A stretch of DNA of 16,035 nucleotides from the NCBI GenBank assembly GCA_002329155.1, contig DCXY01000008.1:44304-60338 (forward strand). The letters are read 5' to 3'. The position numbers and the translations under genes are program-made. The stretch is from Stenotrophomonas sp. UBA2124 (GTDB taxonomy: Bacteria > Pseudomonadota > Gammaproteobacteria > Xanthomonadales > Xanthomonadaceae). Numbering within the stretch: position 1 is the first letter of the stretch; every line of letters starts with the position of its first letter. This document shows, one piece after another, positions 6,123-13,042 of this stretch. Below the pieces are notes generated by a model. It was not told where the DNA came from. It saw only the letters and a program-made list of their open reading frames with translations, and searched no databases.

Positions 6123-6794
6123 TCAGGTGTCCAGACCGATGGGGCAGCTCACGCCCGTACCACCGATGCCGCAGTAACCATTCGGATTCTTGGCCAGATA
6201 CTGCTGGTGGTAGTCCTCGGCGTAGTAGAAATCCGGGGCCGGGAAGGCGATCTCGGTGGTGATGTCGCCATAACCTGCCGCATGCAGCTGCTGCTGATAG
6301 GCGTCACGGCTGGCCAGCGCTGCGTCGTACTGGGCCTGGCTGTGGCAATAGATGACCGAACGGTACTGCGTGCCGGTGTCGTTGCCCTGGCGCATGCCCT
6401 GGGTGGGGTCGTGGTTTTCCCAGAACGTGCGCAGCACCGTGTCCAGCGAGACCTTTGCCGGGTCGAACACCACCCGCACCACCTCGGCATGACCGGTCAG
6501 GCCCGAGCAGGCTTCTTCGTAACTTGGATTGGGCGTCACCCCGCCCTGGTAACCCACCGCCGTGGTGACCACGCCCGGCAGCTGCCAGAACTTGCGCTCG
6601 GCACCCCAGAAGCAGCCCAGGCCCACGTCCAGCACTTCCAGCCCGATGAAATCACCACGCAGTGGTTGGCCGTTGACGAAATGCTGATTGTGCAGCGGCA
6701 GCGGCGTGTCGCGCCCAGGCAGTGCTTCCTCCGGGCGCGGCAGGCGCTGTTTGAACGCGCCGATGCCGAGCAGACCCTGGCCTATTCCCAACAT
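6123..6794 (-). CDS. msrA: Peptide methionine sulfoxide reductase A
   Basis: MsrA reduces the S-epimer of methionine sulfoxide in proteins and free methionine, using thioredoxin. The 223-residue product has the catalytic Cys61 in GCFWGAE, conserved GYQGG, GLTGHAEVV, HDPTQGMRQGND.GTQYRS and AEDYHQQY blocks, and two resolving cysteines (Cys208 and Cys217) in the C-terminal GYCGIGGTGVSC. This is the long E. coli-like, three-cysteine form. The start is the ATG at 6792-6794, with GGGAGG seven bases upstream. A TTG two codons earlier is too close to that site. The N-terminus has a small duplication, LGIGQGLLGIG, before the family's usual GAFKQR. It is the second gene of a DUF2007-msrA-flavodoxin operon. 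Confidence 0.95.
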   Translation of the reverse strand: MLGIGQGLLGIGAFKQRLPRPEEALPGRDTPLPLHNQHFVNGQPLRGDFIGLEVLDVGLGCFWGAERKFWQLPGVVTTAVGYQGGVTPNPSYEEACSGLTGHAEVVRVVFDPAKVSLDTVLRTFWENHDPTQGMRQGNDTGTQYRSVIYCHSQAQYDAALASRDAYQQQLHAAGYGDITTEIAFPAPDFYYAEDYHQQYLAKNPNGYCGIGGTGVSCPIGLDT

Positions 6795-6806
6795 GTGCAA
6801 GCCTCC

Positions 6807-7073
6807 CTACGCGGGCAACAGGCCCGGCGCTTCATCGTCATCACAGATGGGGCCGCTGCCGGCCGCGTCCAAGTCCAGCGCCGCCACGATGTCATCGGCC
6901 TGTGGCTTGGCCGAGTCAGGCACGCATACCCGCAGCAGGCCGAACAGCGGCAGTTCGCCGCCTGCGCCCAGCAGCGATTCGCCGAAGACGAAGGCCGGAA
7001 TGCCGGCGTCCTCCAGCGCATGCTTGACCAGGTGCGCGTCGAACAGGTTGTCGGTCTGGTAGGCCAGCTGCAT
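6807..7073 (-). CDS. Small DUF2007-type putative signal-transducing protein
   Basis: An 88-residue product. The first 68 residues (MQLAYQTDNLFDAHLVKHAL, then EDAGIPAFVFGE, GGELPLFGLLRVCVP and a closing helix) fit the DUF2007 fold: a small PII-like alpha/beta unit of unknown role, often annotated as putative signal transducing protein. The C-terminal 20 residues are acidic and probably flexible. ATG at 7071-7073 has AAGGAG six bases upstream. The frame stays open upstream to 7217 but that part is proline-rich and low-complexity, as expected of non-coding GC-rich DNA. The msrA start follows after 12 bp and its ribosome binding site overlaps this gene's stop codon, so this is the lead gene of the operon. 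Confidence 0.8.
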   Translation of the reverse strand: MQLAYQTDNLFDAHLVKHALEDAGIPAFVFGESLLGAGGELPLFGLLRVCVPDSAKPQADDIVAALDLDAAGSGPICDDDEAPGLLPA

Positions 7074-7243
7074 CACGTTCTCCTTCAGTCCTGCCGCGCC
7101 CTGCCCGCCTAAACATGGCGGTGGAGCACGGGCCGGGAGCCCCGGAAAGCCCGGTGGCGCAAGCCCCAGCATACGCCGTGACGGCAGCGGCGGCGTGGCT
7201 CGGCTAAACTTGCCCATCCATATTCACGATGCCGCGCACCACC
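7074..7243. promoter_or_regulatory. Divergent promoter region between the msrA operon and glnS
   Basis: A 170-bp gap must hold both promoters. TAAACT at 7205-7210 is a possible -10 for glnS, but its only -35-like partner (GTGACG, 7178-7183) is 21 bp away, which is too far. For the minus strand, TATGCT (about 7169-7174) is a possible -10 about 95 bp before the DUF2007 start. Both are weak. Confidence 0.3.
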
Positions 7244-8992
7244 ATGTCCGAGAACACGCCTGCCGCCGCCCCGGCCGATAACGCTCCTGCCGAGAAGCGC
7301 GACTTCATCCGCCAGATCGTCCGCGAGGACCTGGCCAGCGGCAAGCACACGGCCATCAAGACCCGTTTCCCGCCGGAGCCCAATGGCTACCTGCACATCG
7401 GCCACGCCAAGTCGATCTGCCTGAACTTCGGCATCGCCGGTGAGTTCAGCGGCGTGTGCAACCTGCGCTTCGACGACACCAACCCGGCCAAGGAAGACCC
7501 CGAGTACGTCAACGCCATCCAGGACGACGTGCGCTGGCTGGGCTTCAGCTGGAACGAGCTGCGCCACGCTTCGGATTATTTCGACGCCTATTACCTGGCC
7601 GCACAGAAGCTGATCCGCGACGGCAAGGCCTATGTGTGCGACCTGTCGGCCGAGGAAGTGCGCGCCTACCGTGGCACGCTGACCGAGCCGGGCCGTGAGT
7701 CGCCGTACCGCCACCGCAGCGTCGAGGAAAACCTGGACCTGTTCGCACGCATGCGCGCTGGTGAGTTCCCCGATGGTGCCCGCACCCTGCGCGCCAAGAT
7801 CGACATGGCCAGCGGCAACATCAACATGCGTGACCCGGCCATCTACCGCATCAAGCACGTCGAGCACCAGAACACCGGCAATGCGTGGCCGATCTACCCG
7901 ATGTACGACTTCGCGCATGCACTGGGCGATTCGCTGGAAGGCATCACCCACTCGCTGTGCACACTGGAGTTCGAGGACCACCGCCCGCTGTACGACTGGT
8001 GCGTGGACAACGTGGACTACGCGCACGATGAATCGCTGACCCAGCCGCTGGTGGACAAGGGCCTGCCGCGCGAAGCGGCCAAGCCACGCCAGATCGAGTT
8101 CTCGCGCCTGAACATCAACTACACGGTGATGAGCAAGCGCAAGCTGATGGCGCTGGTCACCGAACAGCTGGTGGACGGCTGGGACGACCCGCGCATGCCC
8201 ACCCTGCAGGGCCTGCGCCGCCGTGGCTACACGCCGGCGGCGATGCGCCTGTTCGCCGAGCGCGTGGGTATTTCCAAGCAGAATTCGATGATTGATTTCA
8301 GCGTGCTGGAGGGCGCGCTGCGCGAAGACCTGGACAGCGCCGCACCGCGCCGCATGGCCGTGATCGACCCGCTCAAGCTGGTACTCACCAACCTGCCCGA
8401 AGGCCACGAAGAGCAGCTGACCTTCAGCAACCACCCGAAGGATGAAAGCTTCGGCAGCCGCGAGGTGCCGTTCGCGCGCGAGCTGTGGATCGAGCGCGAG
8501 GATTTCGCCGAAGTGCCGCCGAAGGGCTGGAAGCGTCTGGTGCCGGGCGGCGAAGTGCGCCTGCGTGGTGCCGGCATCGCCCGCGTCGATGAAGTGGTGA
8601 AGAACGACGCCGGCGAGATCGTCGAACTGCGTGGCTGGCTGGATCCGGAATCGCGCCCGGGCATGGAAGGCGCCAACCGCAAGGTCAAAGGCACCATCCA
8701 CTGGGTCAGCGCCGCGCATGCGGTGGAAGCGGAAGTGCGCCTGTATGACCGCCTGTTCTCGGTGGAGAACCCGGACGACGAATCCGACGGCAAGACCTAC
8801 CGCGATTACCTCAACCCGGAATCGCGCAGGGTGGTCACCGGCTACGTCGAGCCGGCCGCCGCCAGCGCTGCAGCGGAGCAGTCGTTCCAGTTCGAGCGCA
8901 CCGGCTACTTCGTCGCCGACCGCCGCGACCACACCAGCGCCAGGCCGGTGTTCAACCGCAGCGTGACGCTGCGCGATACCTGGCAGGCCTGA
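7244..8992 (+). CDS. glnS: Glutaminyl-tRNA synthetase
   Basis: Class I aminoacyl-tRNA synthetase that charges tRNA-Gln with glutamine. The 582-residue product has PPEPNGYLHIGHAKS with the HIGH ATP motif at residues 51-54, the KMSKS-equivalent VMSKRK at about 295-300, the GlnRS-type core (YPMYDFAHALGDSLEGITHSLCTLEFEDHRPLYDW region, 217-252) and the two beta-barrel anticodon-binding domains behind it. It is about 28 residues longer than E. coli GlnRS, mainly an alanine/proline-rich N-terminal extension. Two starts are possible, ATG at 7229 and ATG at 7244, and neither has a good ribosome binding site. 7244 is preferred because MSENTP is the likelier conserved beginning. A direct GlnRS implies Gln-tRNA need not be made by transamidation. 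Confidence 0.95.
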   Translation: MSENTPAAAPADNAPAEKRDFIRQIVREDLASGKHTAIKTRFPPEPNGYLHIGHAKSICLNFGIAGEFSGVCNLRFDDTNPAKEDPEYVNAIQDDVRWLGFSWNELRHASDYFDAYYLAAQKLIRDGKAYVCDLSAEEVRAYRGTLTEPGRESPYRHRSVEENLDLFARMRAGEFPDGARTLRAKIDMASGNINMRDPAIYRIKHVEHQNTGNAWPIYPMYDFAHALGDSLEGITHSLCTLEFEDHRPLYDWCVDNVDYAHDESLTQPLVDKGLPREAAKPRQIEFSRLNINYTVMSKRKLMALVTEQLVDGWDDPRMPTLQGLRRRGYTPAAMRLFAERVGISKQNSMIDFSVLEGALREDLDSAAPRRMAVIDPLKLVLTNLPEGHEEQLTFSNHPKDESFGSREVPFARELWIEREDFAEVPPKGWKRLVPGGEVRLRGAGIARVDEVVKNDAGEIVELRGWLDPESRPGMEGANRKVKGTIHWVSAAHAVEAEVRLYDRLFSVENPDDESDGKTYRDYLNPESRRVVTGYVEPAAASAAAEQSFQFERTGYFVADRRDHTSARPVFNRSVTLRDTWQA

Positions 8993-9002
8993 TGAACGAC
9001 AT

Positions 9003-9021
9003 GGGCGCACGGACTGCGCCC
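9003..9021 (+). other. Hairpin between glnS and the downstream membrane protein gene
   Basis: A perfect 7-bp stem, GGGCGCA and TGCGCCC (9003-9009, 9015-9021), with a CGGAC loop lies 10 bases after the glnS stop. There is no U-run. The ribosome binding site of the next gene begins four bases later, so it may affect translation of that gene rather than end transcription. Confidence 0.4.
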
Positions 9022-9038
9022 TGCGCGAGGCGCCGCAC

Positions 9039-9701
9039 ATGACCACGGTGCTGTCGGCGCTGCTGTGGTTCACCTCGCACCACGCCATCATCACCCTGTT
9101 CCTGGCGCTGACGTTGGCAGGACTCACCGCGCCCTGGCACCGCCGGGTAAGCGTGGGCGTTGCCACCTTCGTGGTCTTCATGCTCAACATCTTCCTGGGC
9201 CAGTTCGTCAACGCCGCCTACCTGCACTGGGTGGGCGAGCGCGGCGTGGCGGTGATCGTGGCGTCGGAGCAGACCAACTCCATGCTCAACGAGCAGTACA
9301 TCTGGCGCTACGACGTGGTGGTGCGTACCGCCGACGGCCGCGACGTGGAAACCGTGCTGCATACCGACACCGCCGCACTGTGGCCGCTGCGCAATGCCAT
9401 ACGCATCCCCAGCACCAACGAGCCCTTCCCGGTGCAGTACGTGCCAGGCTTCGCGCGCAACATCGTGATCCTCACCGAGGAGTCACCCAGCGGCATCGCC
9501 CAGGCGCGCGCCCGGGCCCACGAGCAGGTGCAGGTGGCCGCACGCAAGCTGCGTTTCAGCCCGGGCAATGCGAACTTCCGCAAGAATTACCGCGACGAGC
9601 TCAACATCTGGCTGAAACTCTATGGCGATGACCCGCAACAACAGGCCGACGCCGAGCGCTACCGCGCCGAGCTCAAGGCGCTGGACGCGGGCGTGCAGTA
9701 A
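9039..9701 (+). CDS. Uncharacterised two-helix membrane protein
   Basis: The 220-residue product is not recognised as a characterised family. Two hydrophobic helices occupy about residues 4-30 (LLWFTSHHAIITLFLALTLA) and 38-60 (VGVATFVVFMLNIFLGQFVN). They are joined by a short basic turn (PWHRR), so both ends are likely on the same side of the membrane. The remaining 160 residues are soluble: a beta-rich part (WRYDVVVRTADGRDVETVLH, YVPGFARNIVIL) and then a charged C-terminal helical part that may be coiled-coil. GCGAGG eight bases before the ATG supports the start. It follows glnS by 46 bp and may be co-transcribed, but no functional link can be claimed. Confidence 0.7.
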   Translation: MTTVLSALLWFTSHHAIITLFLALTLAGLTAPWHRRVSVGVATFVVFMLNIFLGQFVNAAYLHWVGERGVAVIVASEQTNSMLNEQYIWRYDVVVRTADGRDVETVLHTDTAALWPLRNAIRIPSTNEPFPVQYVPGFARNIVILTEESPSGIAQARARAHEQVQVAARKLRFSPGNANFRKNYRDELNIWLKLYGDDPQQQADAERYRAELKALDAGVQ

Positions 9702-9704
9702 GCC

Positions 9705-10772
9705 TTACCTGCCACCCTGCTCCACGCTGCTGCGCCATGCCTCCAGGAACTGCCGGCGCTTCAACGCATCCAGGTACACCAGCAATCCCGGGCCAAGCTG
9801 GATGGGCCGGCGGTTGCGCCCCAGTGATGCCTGGCTGCCATCATCGTTGATGATCGGCAGCAGCCGCGCCTCGCGCGCCAGCACCTGCTGCCCGCGCGGT
9901 GACAGCAGGTAATCCAGGAAGCGGCGCGCCTCGGCCAGGTTGCGGCTGCCGCGCGGGATCACCGCAGTGCGCAGCACCACCAGCGTGTAGTCCTCCGGCT
10001 CGACGATGGCCAGCGGCGCACCGGCATCGATGCGTGCCTGCGCGTAGGACGCCAGCACGTTGTAGGCCAGTGACAGTTCACCCCGGCTCACCTTGTCCAG
10101 CAGCACGCCGGTGCGGTCCTCGCGCCGCACCTCGTTGTCGCCCAGCGCCGCCAGCAGCGCGCCGGCAATGCTGCCACGGTAGGCATCCTGGGTGGCGGCC
10201 AGGTAGCCCACGCTGCTGCGCTCGATGTCATAGGTGCCCACCTTGCCACGCAGCGGCATGCCCTCGGCACGCAGCAGCTGCAGCAGCTGCCGGCGCGTGT
10301 GCGGCACCTGCGCCGGGCGCAGCGCGTGCGTGTTGTAGACGATGACCACCGGCTCATGGCTGATGCCATAGGCCTCATGCCGCCACTGTGCCCAGGCCGG
10401 CACCGCATCGGTCTGCGGCGACTGGTGCGCGGTGGCATGGCCGTCGTTGACCAGCCGCGTCTGCAGATCCATGCCGCTGGAAATCAGCAGGTCCGGTGAA
10501 TCGGCGGTGTTGCCACCGCGCAGGAACCGCTCATGCAGCTCACGGGTGATCAGATCCTCGTAGATCACCTCGGTGGCCGGGTGCAGCCGCTGGTAGTCGG
10601 CCACCACCGCGGCAAACACCTCGATGTCGGTGCTCCCATAGATGCGCAGCCGTGCATCGGCCGTACCCTGCGCGGGGAAACGCTGCACGTCACCGGGCGC
10701 GGCAAGTGCGGGCAGGCACGGTGCCAGCATCGACAGCATCAGCATGGACAGCATCTGCAGCAACACCTTCAT
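9705..10772 (-). CDS. Periplasmic substrate-binding protein (AfuA/PgtC type) in a two-component operon
   Basis: The 355-residue product has a Sec signal peptide (MKVLLQMLSMLMLSML core, probable cleavage after LPALA, residue 24). The mature domain has features of the Fe(III)/AfuA-like extracellular solute-binding family (COG1840 type): LRIYGSTDIEVFAAVVADYQ at the N-lobe, then VIYEDL, DLLISSGMD, AYGISHEPVVIVYNT, and RRFLDYLLSPRGQQVLA near the end. No ABC permease or ATPase is nearby. Its ATG overlaps the kinase stop as ATGA, and GGAGA is five bases upstream, so it is translationally coupled to the kinase. This arrangement resembles PgtC of the phosphoglycerate system, a binding-protein-like regulator acting with a kinase. 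A role as periplasmic sensing partner is inferred; the ligand is unknown. Confidence 0.82.
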   Translation of the reverse strand: MKVLLQMLSMLMLSMLAPCLPALAAPGDVQRFPAQGTADARLRIYGSTDIEVFAAVVADYQRLHPATEVIYEDLITRELHERFLRGGNTADSPDLLISSGMDLQTRLVNDGHATAHQSPQTDAVPAWAQWRHEAYGISHEPVVIVYNTHALRPAQVPHTRRQLLQLLRAEGMPLRGKVGTYDIERSSVGYLAATQDAYRGSIAGALLAALGDNEVRREDRTGVLLDKVSRGELSLAYNVLASYAQARIDAGAPLAIVEPEDYTLVVLRTAVIPRGSRNLAEARRFLDYLLSPRGQQVLAREARLLPIINDDGSQASLGRNRRPIQLGPGLLVYLDALKRRQFLEAWRSSVEQGGR

Positions 10773-12154
10773 GCGGCTCTCCGAGGCAGGCGGATGGTGG
10801 CGACAAGACCACCCTGGGGGCGGTTGCACAGGTCGATATGGCCATCGTGGCCGTCGATCACGCGCTTGACGATGGGCAGGCCCAGGCCGGCACCACCGGC
10901 CGGCGCATGTTCGCCACGGGCAAAGCGTTCAAACACCCTGCCCGCGTCGGCGGCGGCGATGCCCGGGCCGTGGTCGGCAATGGTCAGTACCGCCTCGGTG
11001 CCATCCACGGTCAGGGCGATCTGCAGCGGGCCATCGGGGGCGTATTTCAGCGCGTTGTCCACCAGGTTCTTGATGGCCTCGCGCAGCAGCAGCGCATCGC
11101 CGTTGACCCGCACCGGCACATCACTGATCGCCAGCTGCACGCGCCGGGCGGGGCCGGCCTGCGGCAGTGCCTCATGCAAGGCCTGGTGCACGACTTCGGC
11201 CAGGTCCACCGGCGCGAATTCATGCAGGTTGGCGCGGTGGATAACGCTGGCGTCGCTGAGCAGCTGGTTGAGCAGCCGGCTCATGTGGGTGGCATTGCGT
11301 TCTATCGACTGCAGGCTGCGGCGCATGTCCTGCGGGTCGTCATCGTCCAGCGCCAGCTGCGCCTGCGCACGCAGTGCCGCCAGTGGCGTGCGCATCTGGT
11401 GGGCGGCATCGGCCATGAATGCACGCAGGGTTTCATTGCTGCTGGAAAGCCGGCCCATGAAACGGTTGAGCGCGGCCACCATCTGGTCCATCTCGCGTGG
11501 CACGCGCACATCCAGTGGTTTGAGATCGGACGGTTCGCGCCGCGAAAGCTCGCGCTCCATGCGCACCAGCGGCAGGAACGCACGGTGCACGCCGAAGGCC
11601 ACCAGTGCCAGCAGCAGCGCCGACAGCACGCCGATGGCCAGCAGCGAACGGTTCACCATGTCCTGCGCCAGCGCCTCGCGTGCGCGCCGGGTCTGGCCCA
11701 CCTGCACACGCACCTCGCCCTGCGCCGATGCCGAGGCAAAACTGTGCCGCACCACCGCAAAGCGCACCTGTTCACCGCTGTAAGCCGCATCGAACAACTG
11801 CGGCGCACCGCCGGTATGCGGGGGTGGCGTGGGCAGGTCGCCATAGCCGGTGATCAGCCGGCCCTGGCTGTCGGTCACGCGGTAGAACACACGGTCCTCC
11901 GGCGCCATCGACAGCAGGTCCAGCGCCGCATAGGGCAGATCAACCTGCCACTGCCCATCCACCAGCGCCACCGAATCGGCAATGGACAGCGCAGAGGACA
12001 GCAGCAGGTGGTCATAGGAGCGGTTTGCCGCGCGCTGCCCATAGCTGCGCGCGGCAAACAGCAGGGCCACCGCGAACACCGCCAGCAGGGTACCCAGGTA
12101 CAGCAGCAGGGTGCGCCGCAGCGAGCCGGGCGCGCGCGGCTCAGGCGTCGCCAT
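10769..12154 (-). CDS. tctE: TctE-like sensor histidine kinase
   Basis: The 461-residue inner-membrane kinase has TM1 at about 15-36, a periplasmic domain at about 37-168 with the 2CSK_N-type sequence (SYDHLLLSSALSIADSV, QVDLPYAALDLL, DRVFYRVTDSQGRLITGY), and TM2 at about 170-190. A linker follows, then the phospho-acceptor His252 in AAHQMRTPLAAL. The ATPase domain has its N-box at 363-367 (NLVDN), DHGPG at 394-398 and GAGLGLPIVK from 421. This domain order is that of TctE, the kinase for tricarboxylate uptake. ATG at 12152-12154 overlaps the response-regulator gene by 14 bp; a longer open frame upstream is antisense-like and was not used. The binding-protein gene follows with an ATGA overlap. 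The tctE symbol reflects family resemblance plus the neighbouring CitMHS transporter. Confidence 0.85.
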   Translation of the reverse strand: MATPEPRAPGSLRRTLLLYLGTLLAVFAVALLFAARSYGQRAANRSYDHLLLSSALSIADSVALVDGQWQVDLPYAALDLLSMAPEDRVFYRVTDSQGRLITGYGDLPTPPPHTGGAPQLFDAAYSGEQVRFAVVRHSFASASAQGEVRVQVGQTRRAREALAQDMVNRSLLAIGVLSALLLALVAFGVHRAFLPLVRMERELSRREPSDLKPLDVRVPREMDQMVAALNRFMGRLSSSNETLRAFMADAAHQMRTPLAALRAQAQLALDDDDPQDMRRSLQSIERNATHMSRLLNQLLSDASVIHRANLHEFAPVDLAEVVHQALHEALPQAGPARRVQLAISDVPVRVNGDALLLREAIKNLVDNALKYAPDGPLQIALTVDGTEAVLTIADHGPGIAAADAGRVFERFARGEHAPAGGAGLGLPIVKRVIDGHDGHIDLCNRPQGGLVATIRLPRRAA

Positions 12155-12854
12155 CTGCGTTGCCGTCCACACCGCCATCGGCCTGTTCTTCTGTGGTTTC
12201 GAGCAGGTAACCCACGCCGCGCACGGTGCTGATGCGCAGCGGTGCGGCGGCAAGCTTGCGGCGCAGGCGGCCGACATACAGCTCGATGGCATTGGGCCCG
12301 GCTTCGTCGTCAAAACCAAACAGCCCATTGCTGATGTCGTCCTTGCTGATCACCTGCCCCAGCCTGCCCATCAGTATTTCCAGCAGACGGTATTCACGGT
12401 TGGGCAGCTCGATGGCTTCACCGGCCAGCGTCACCCGATGTGCAGCGTTGTCGAACTGGAAACTGCCAATCTGCACGACTTCGCTGGCCTGGCCGCGCAT
12501 ACGCCGCAGCAGCACCCGGCAGCGCGCCTCGAACTCACGAAAATCGAAGGGCTTTCCCAGGTAGTCGTCCGCGCCCACATCCAGCGCCTGCACGCGGTCC
12601 TCGATGCCATCGCGCGCGGTCAGCATCAGCACCGGCGTGGCATCGCCACGTTCGCGCATGCCGGCCAGCACATGCATGCCATCCAGCCGCGGCAGGCCGA
12701 TATCCAGCACCACCAGATCAAAGCTCTGGTAACGCAGCACGCTGGCCGCAGCCAGGCCATCACTCTGCCAGTCCACCGCGTGCCCGCTGCGGCGCATGCG
12801 ACGGATGATCGCATCGGCCAGGTCCGCATTGTCTTCAACCAGCAACAGGCGCAT
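12141..12854 (-). CDS. tctD: TctD-like OmpR-family response regulator
   Basis: The 237-residue product has a receiver domain with the acidic pair Glu7-Asp8 (LLVEDN), phospho-acceptor Asp51 (VVLDIGLPRLDG), Thr79 (LMLTARD) and Lys101 (GKPFD). A winged-helix DNA-binding domain of OmpR type follows (IELPNREYRLLEILM, then AIELYVGRLRRKL and VRGVGYLLE). The C-terminal 15 residues are acidic and look dispensable. The ATG has no clear Shine-Dalgarno, so initiation may be weak. It is the first gene of the operon and overlaps the kinase gene by 14 bp. The most likely targets are the divergent porin-transporter operon and its own promoter, through the TGACAG repeats at 12946-12962. Confidence 0.88.
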   Translation of the reverse strand: MRLLLVEDNADLADAIIRRMRRSGHAVDWQSDGLAAASVLRYQSFDLVVLDIGLPRLDGMHVLAGMRERGDATPVLMLTARDGIEDRVQALDVGADDYLGKPFDFREFEARCRVLLRRMRGQASEVVQIGSFQFDNAAHRVTLAGEAIELPNREYRLLEILMGRLGQVISKDDISNGLFGFDDEAGPNAIELYVGRLRRKLAAAPLRISTVRGVGYLLETTEEQADGGVDGNADGDA

Positions 12855-13042
12855 GAAAAACGTGGGCAGGAAGTTGCGCGCATGCTAACGCGCCATTGGC
12901 AGCCGTGCAGCAGGGCATTCCCGCACGGTGCGCTGCACAAGCCGCTGACAGGCGGATGACAGCTTGTTGGCAGCACACTGTGTGCCACGCATTGTTGCCC
13001 TGCCGCCCACCCATACGGCGCCTGCGCGACCCGGGAGGAAAA
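12855..13042. promoter_or_regulatory. Divergent control region between tctDE and the porin operon
   Basis: TGACAG occurs at 12946-12951 and again at 12957-12962, 11 bp apart, which is the direct-repeat phase typical of OmpR-family operators. A perfect palindrome GCACAC-T-GTGTGC follows at 12973-12985. Nested inverted repeats flank it on the regulator side: CCGTGC/GCACGG (12903-12908, 12923-12928) and GTGCAGC/GCTGCAC (12905-12911, 12932-12938). TTGTTG at 12964-12969 might be a -35 for the porin operon, but no good -10 follows, as expected for activator dependence. The role as TctD operator is inferred. Confidence 0.5.

Noticed and set aside
6795..6800. TTG two codons upstream as the msrA start
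   Set aside because: It lies one base from the GGGAGG ribosome binding site, while the ATG at 6792-6794 has a normal seven-base spacing.
7109..9211. Minus-strand open frame of 700 codons opposite glnS
   Set aside because: Same reason: shadow of a conserved gene, no ribosome binding site or recognisable domain.
10700..10772. Lipoprotein signal in the substrate-binding protein
   Set aside because: The only cysteine near the signal peptide end is preceded by proline (LAPC), which does not fit a lipobox; an ordinary Sec cleavage after LPALA is better.
10652..12232. Plus-strand open frame of 526 codons opposite the kinase and binding-protein genes
   Set aside because: The minus-strand genes have full catalytic motifs and overlapping starts; the plus frame has none.
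12896..13042. N-terminal extension of the porin from an upstream ATG
   Set aside because: It would bury the signal peptide behind 49 residues and cover the divergent control region; GTG at 13043 has a good ribosome binding site and gives a proper signal peptide.
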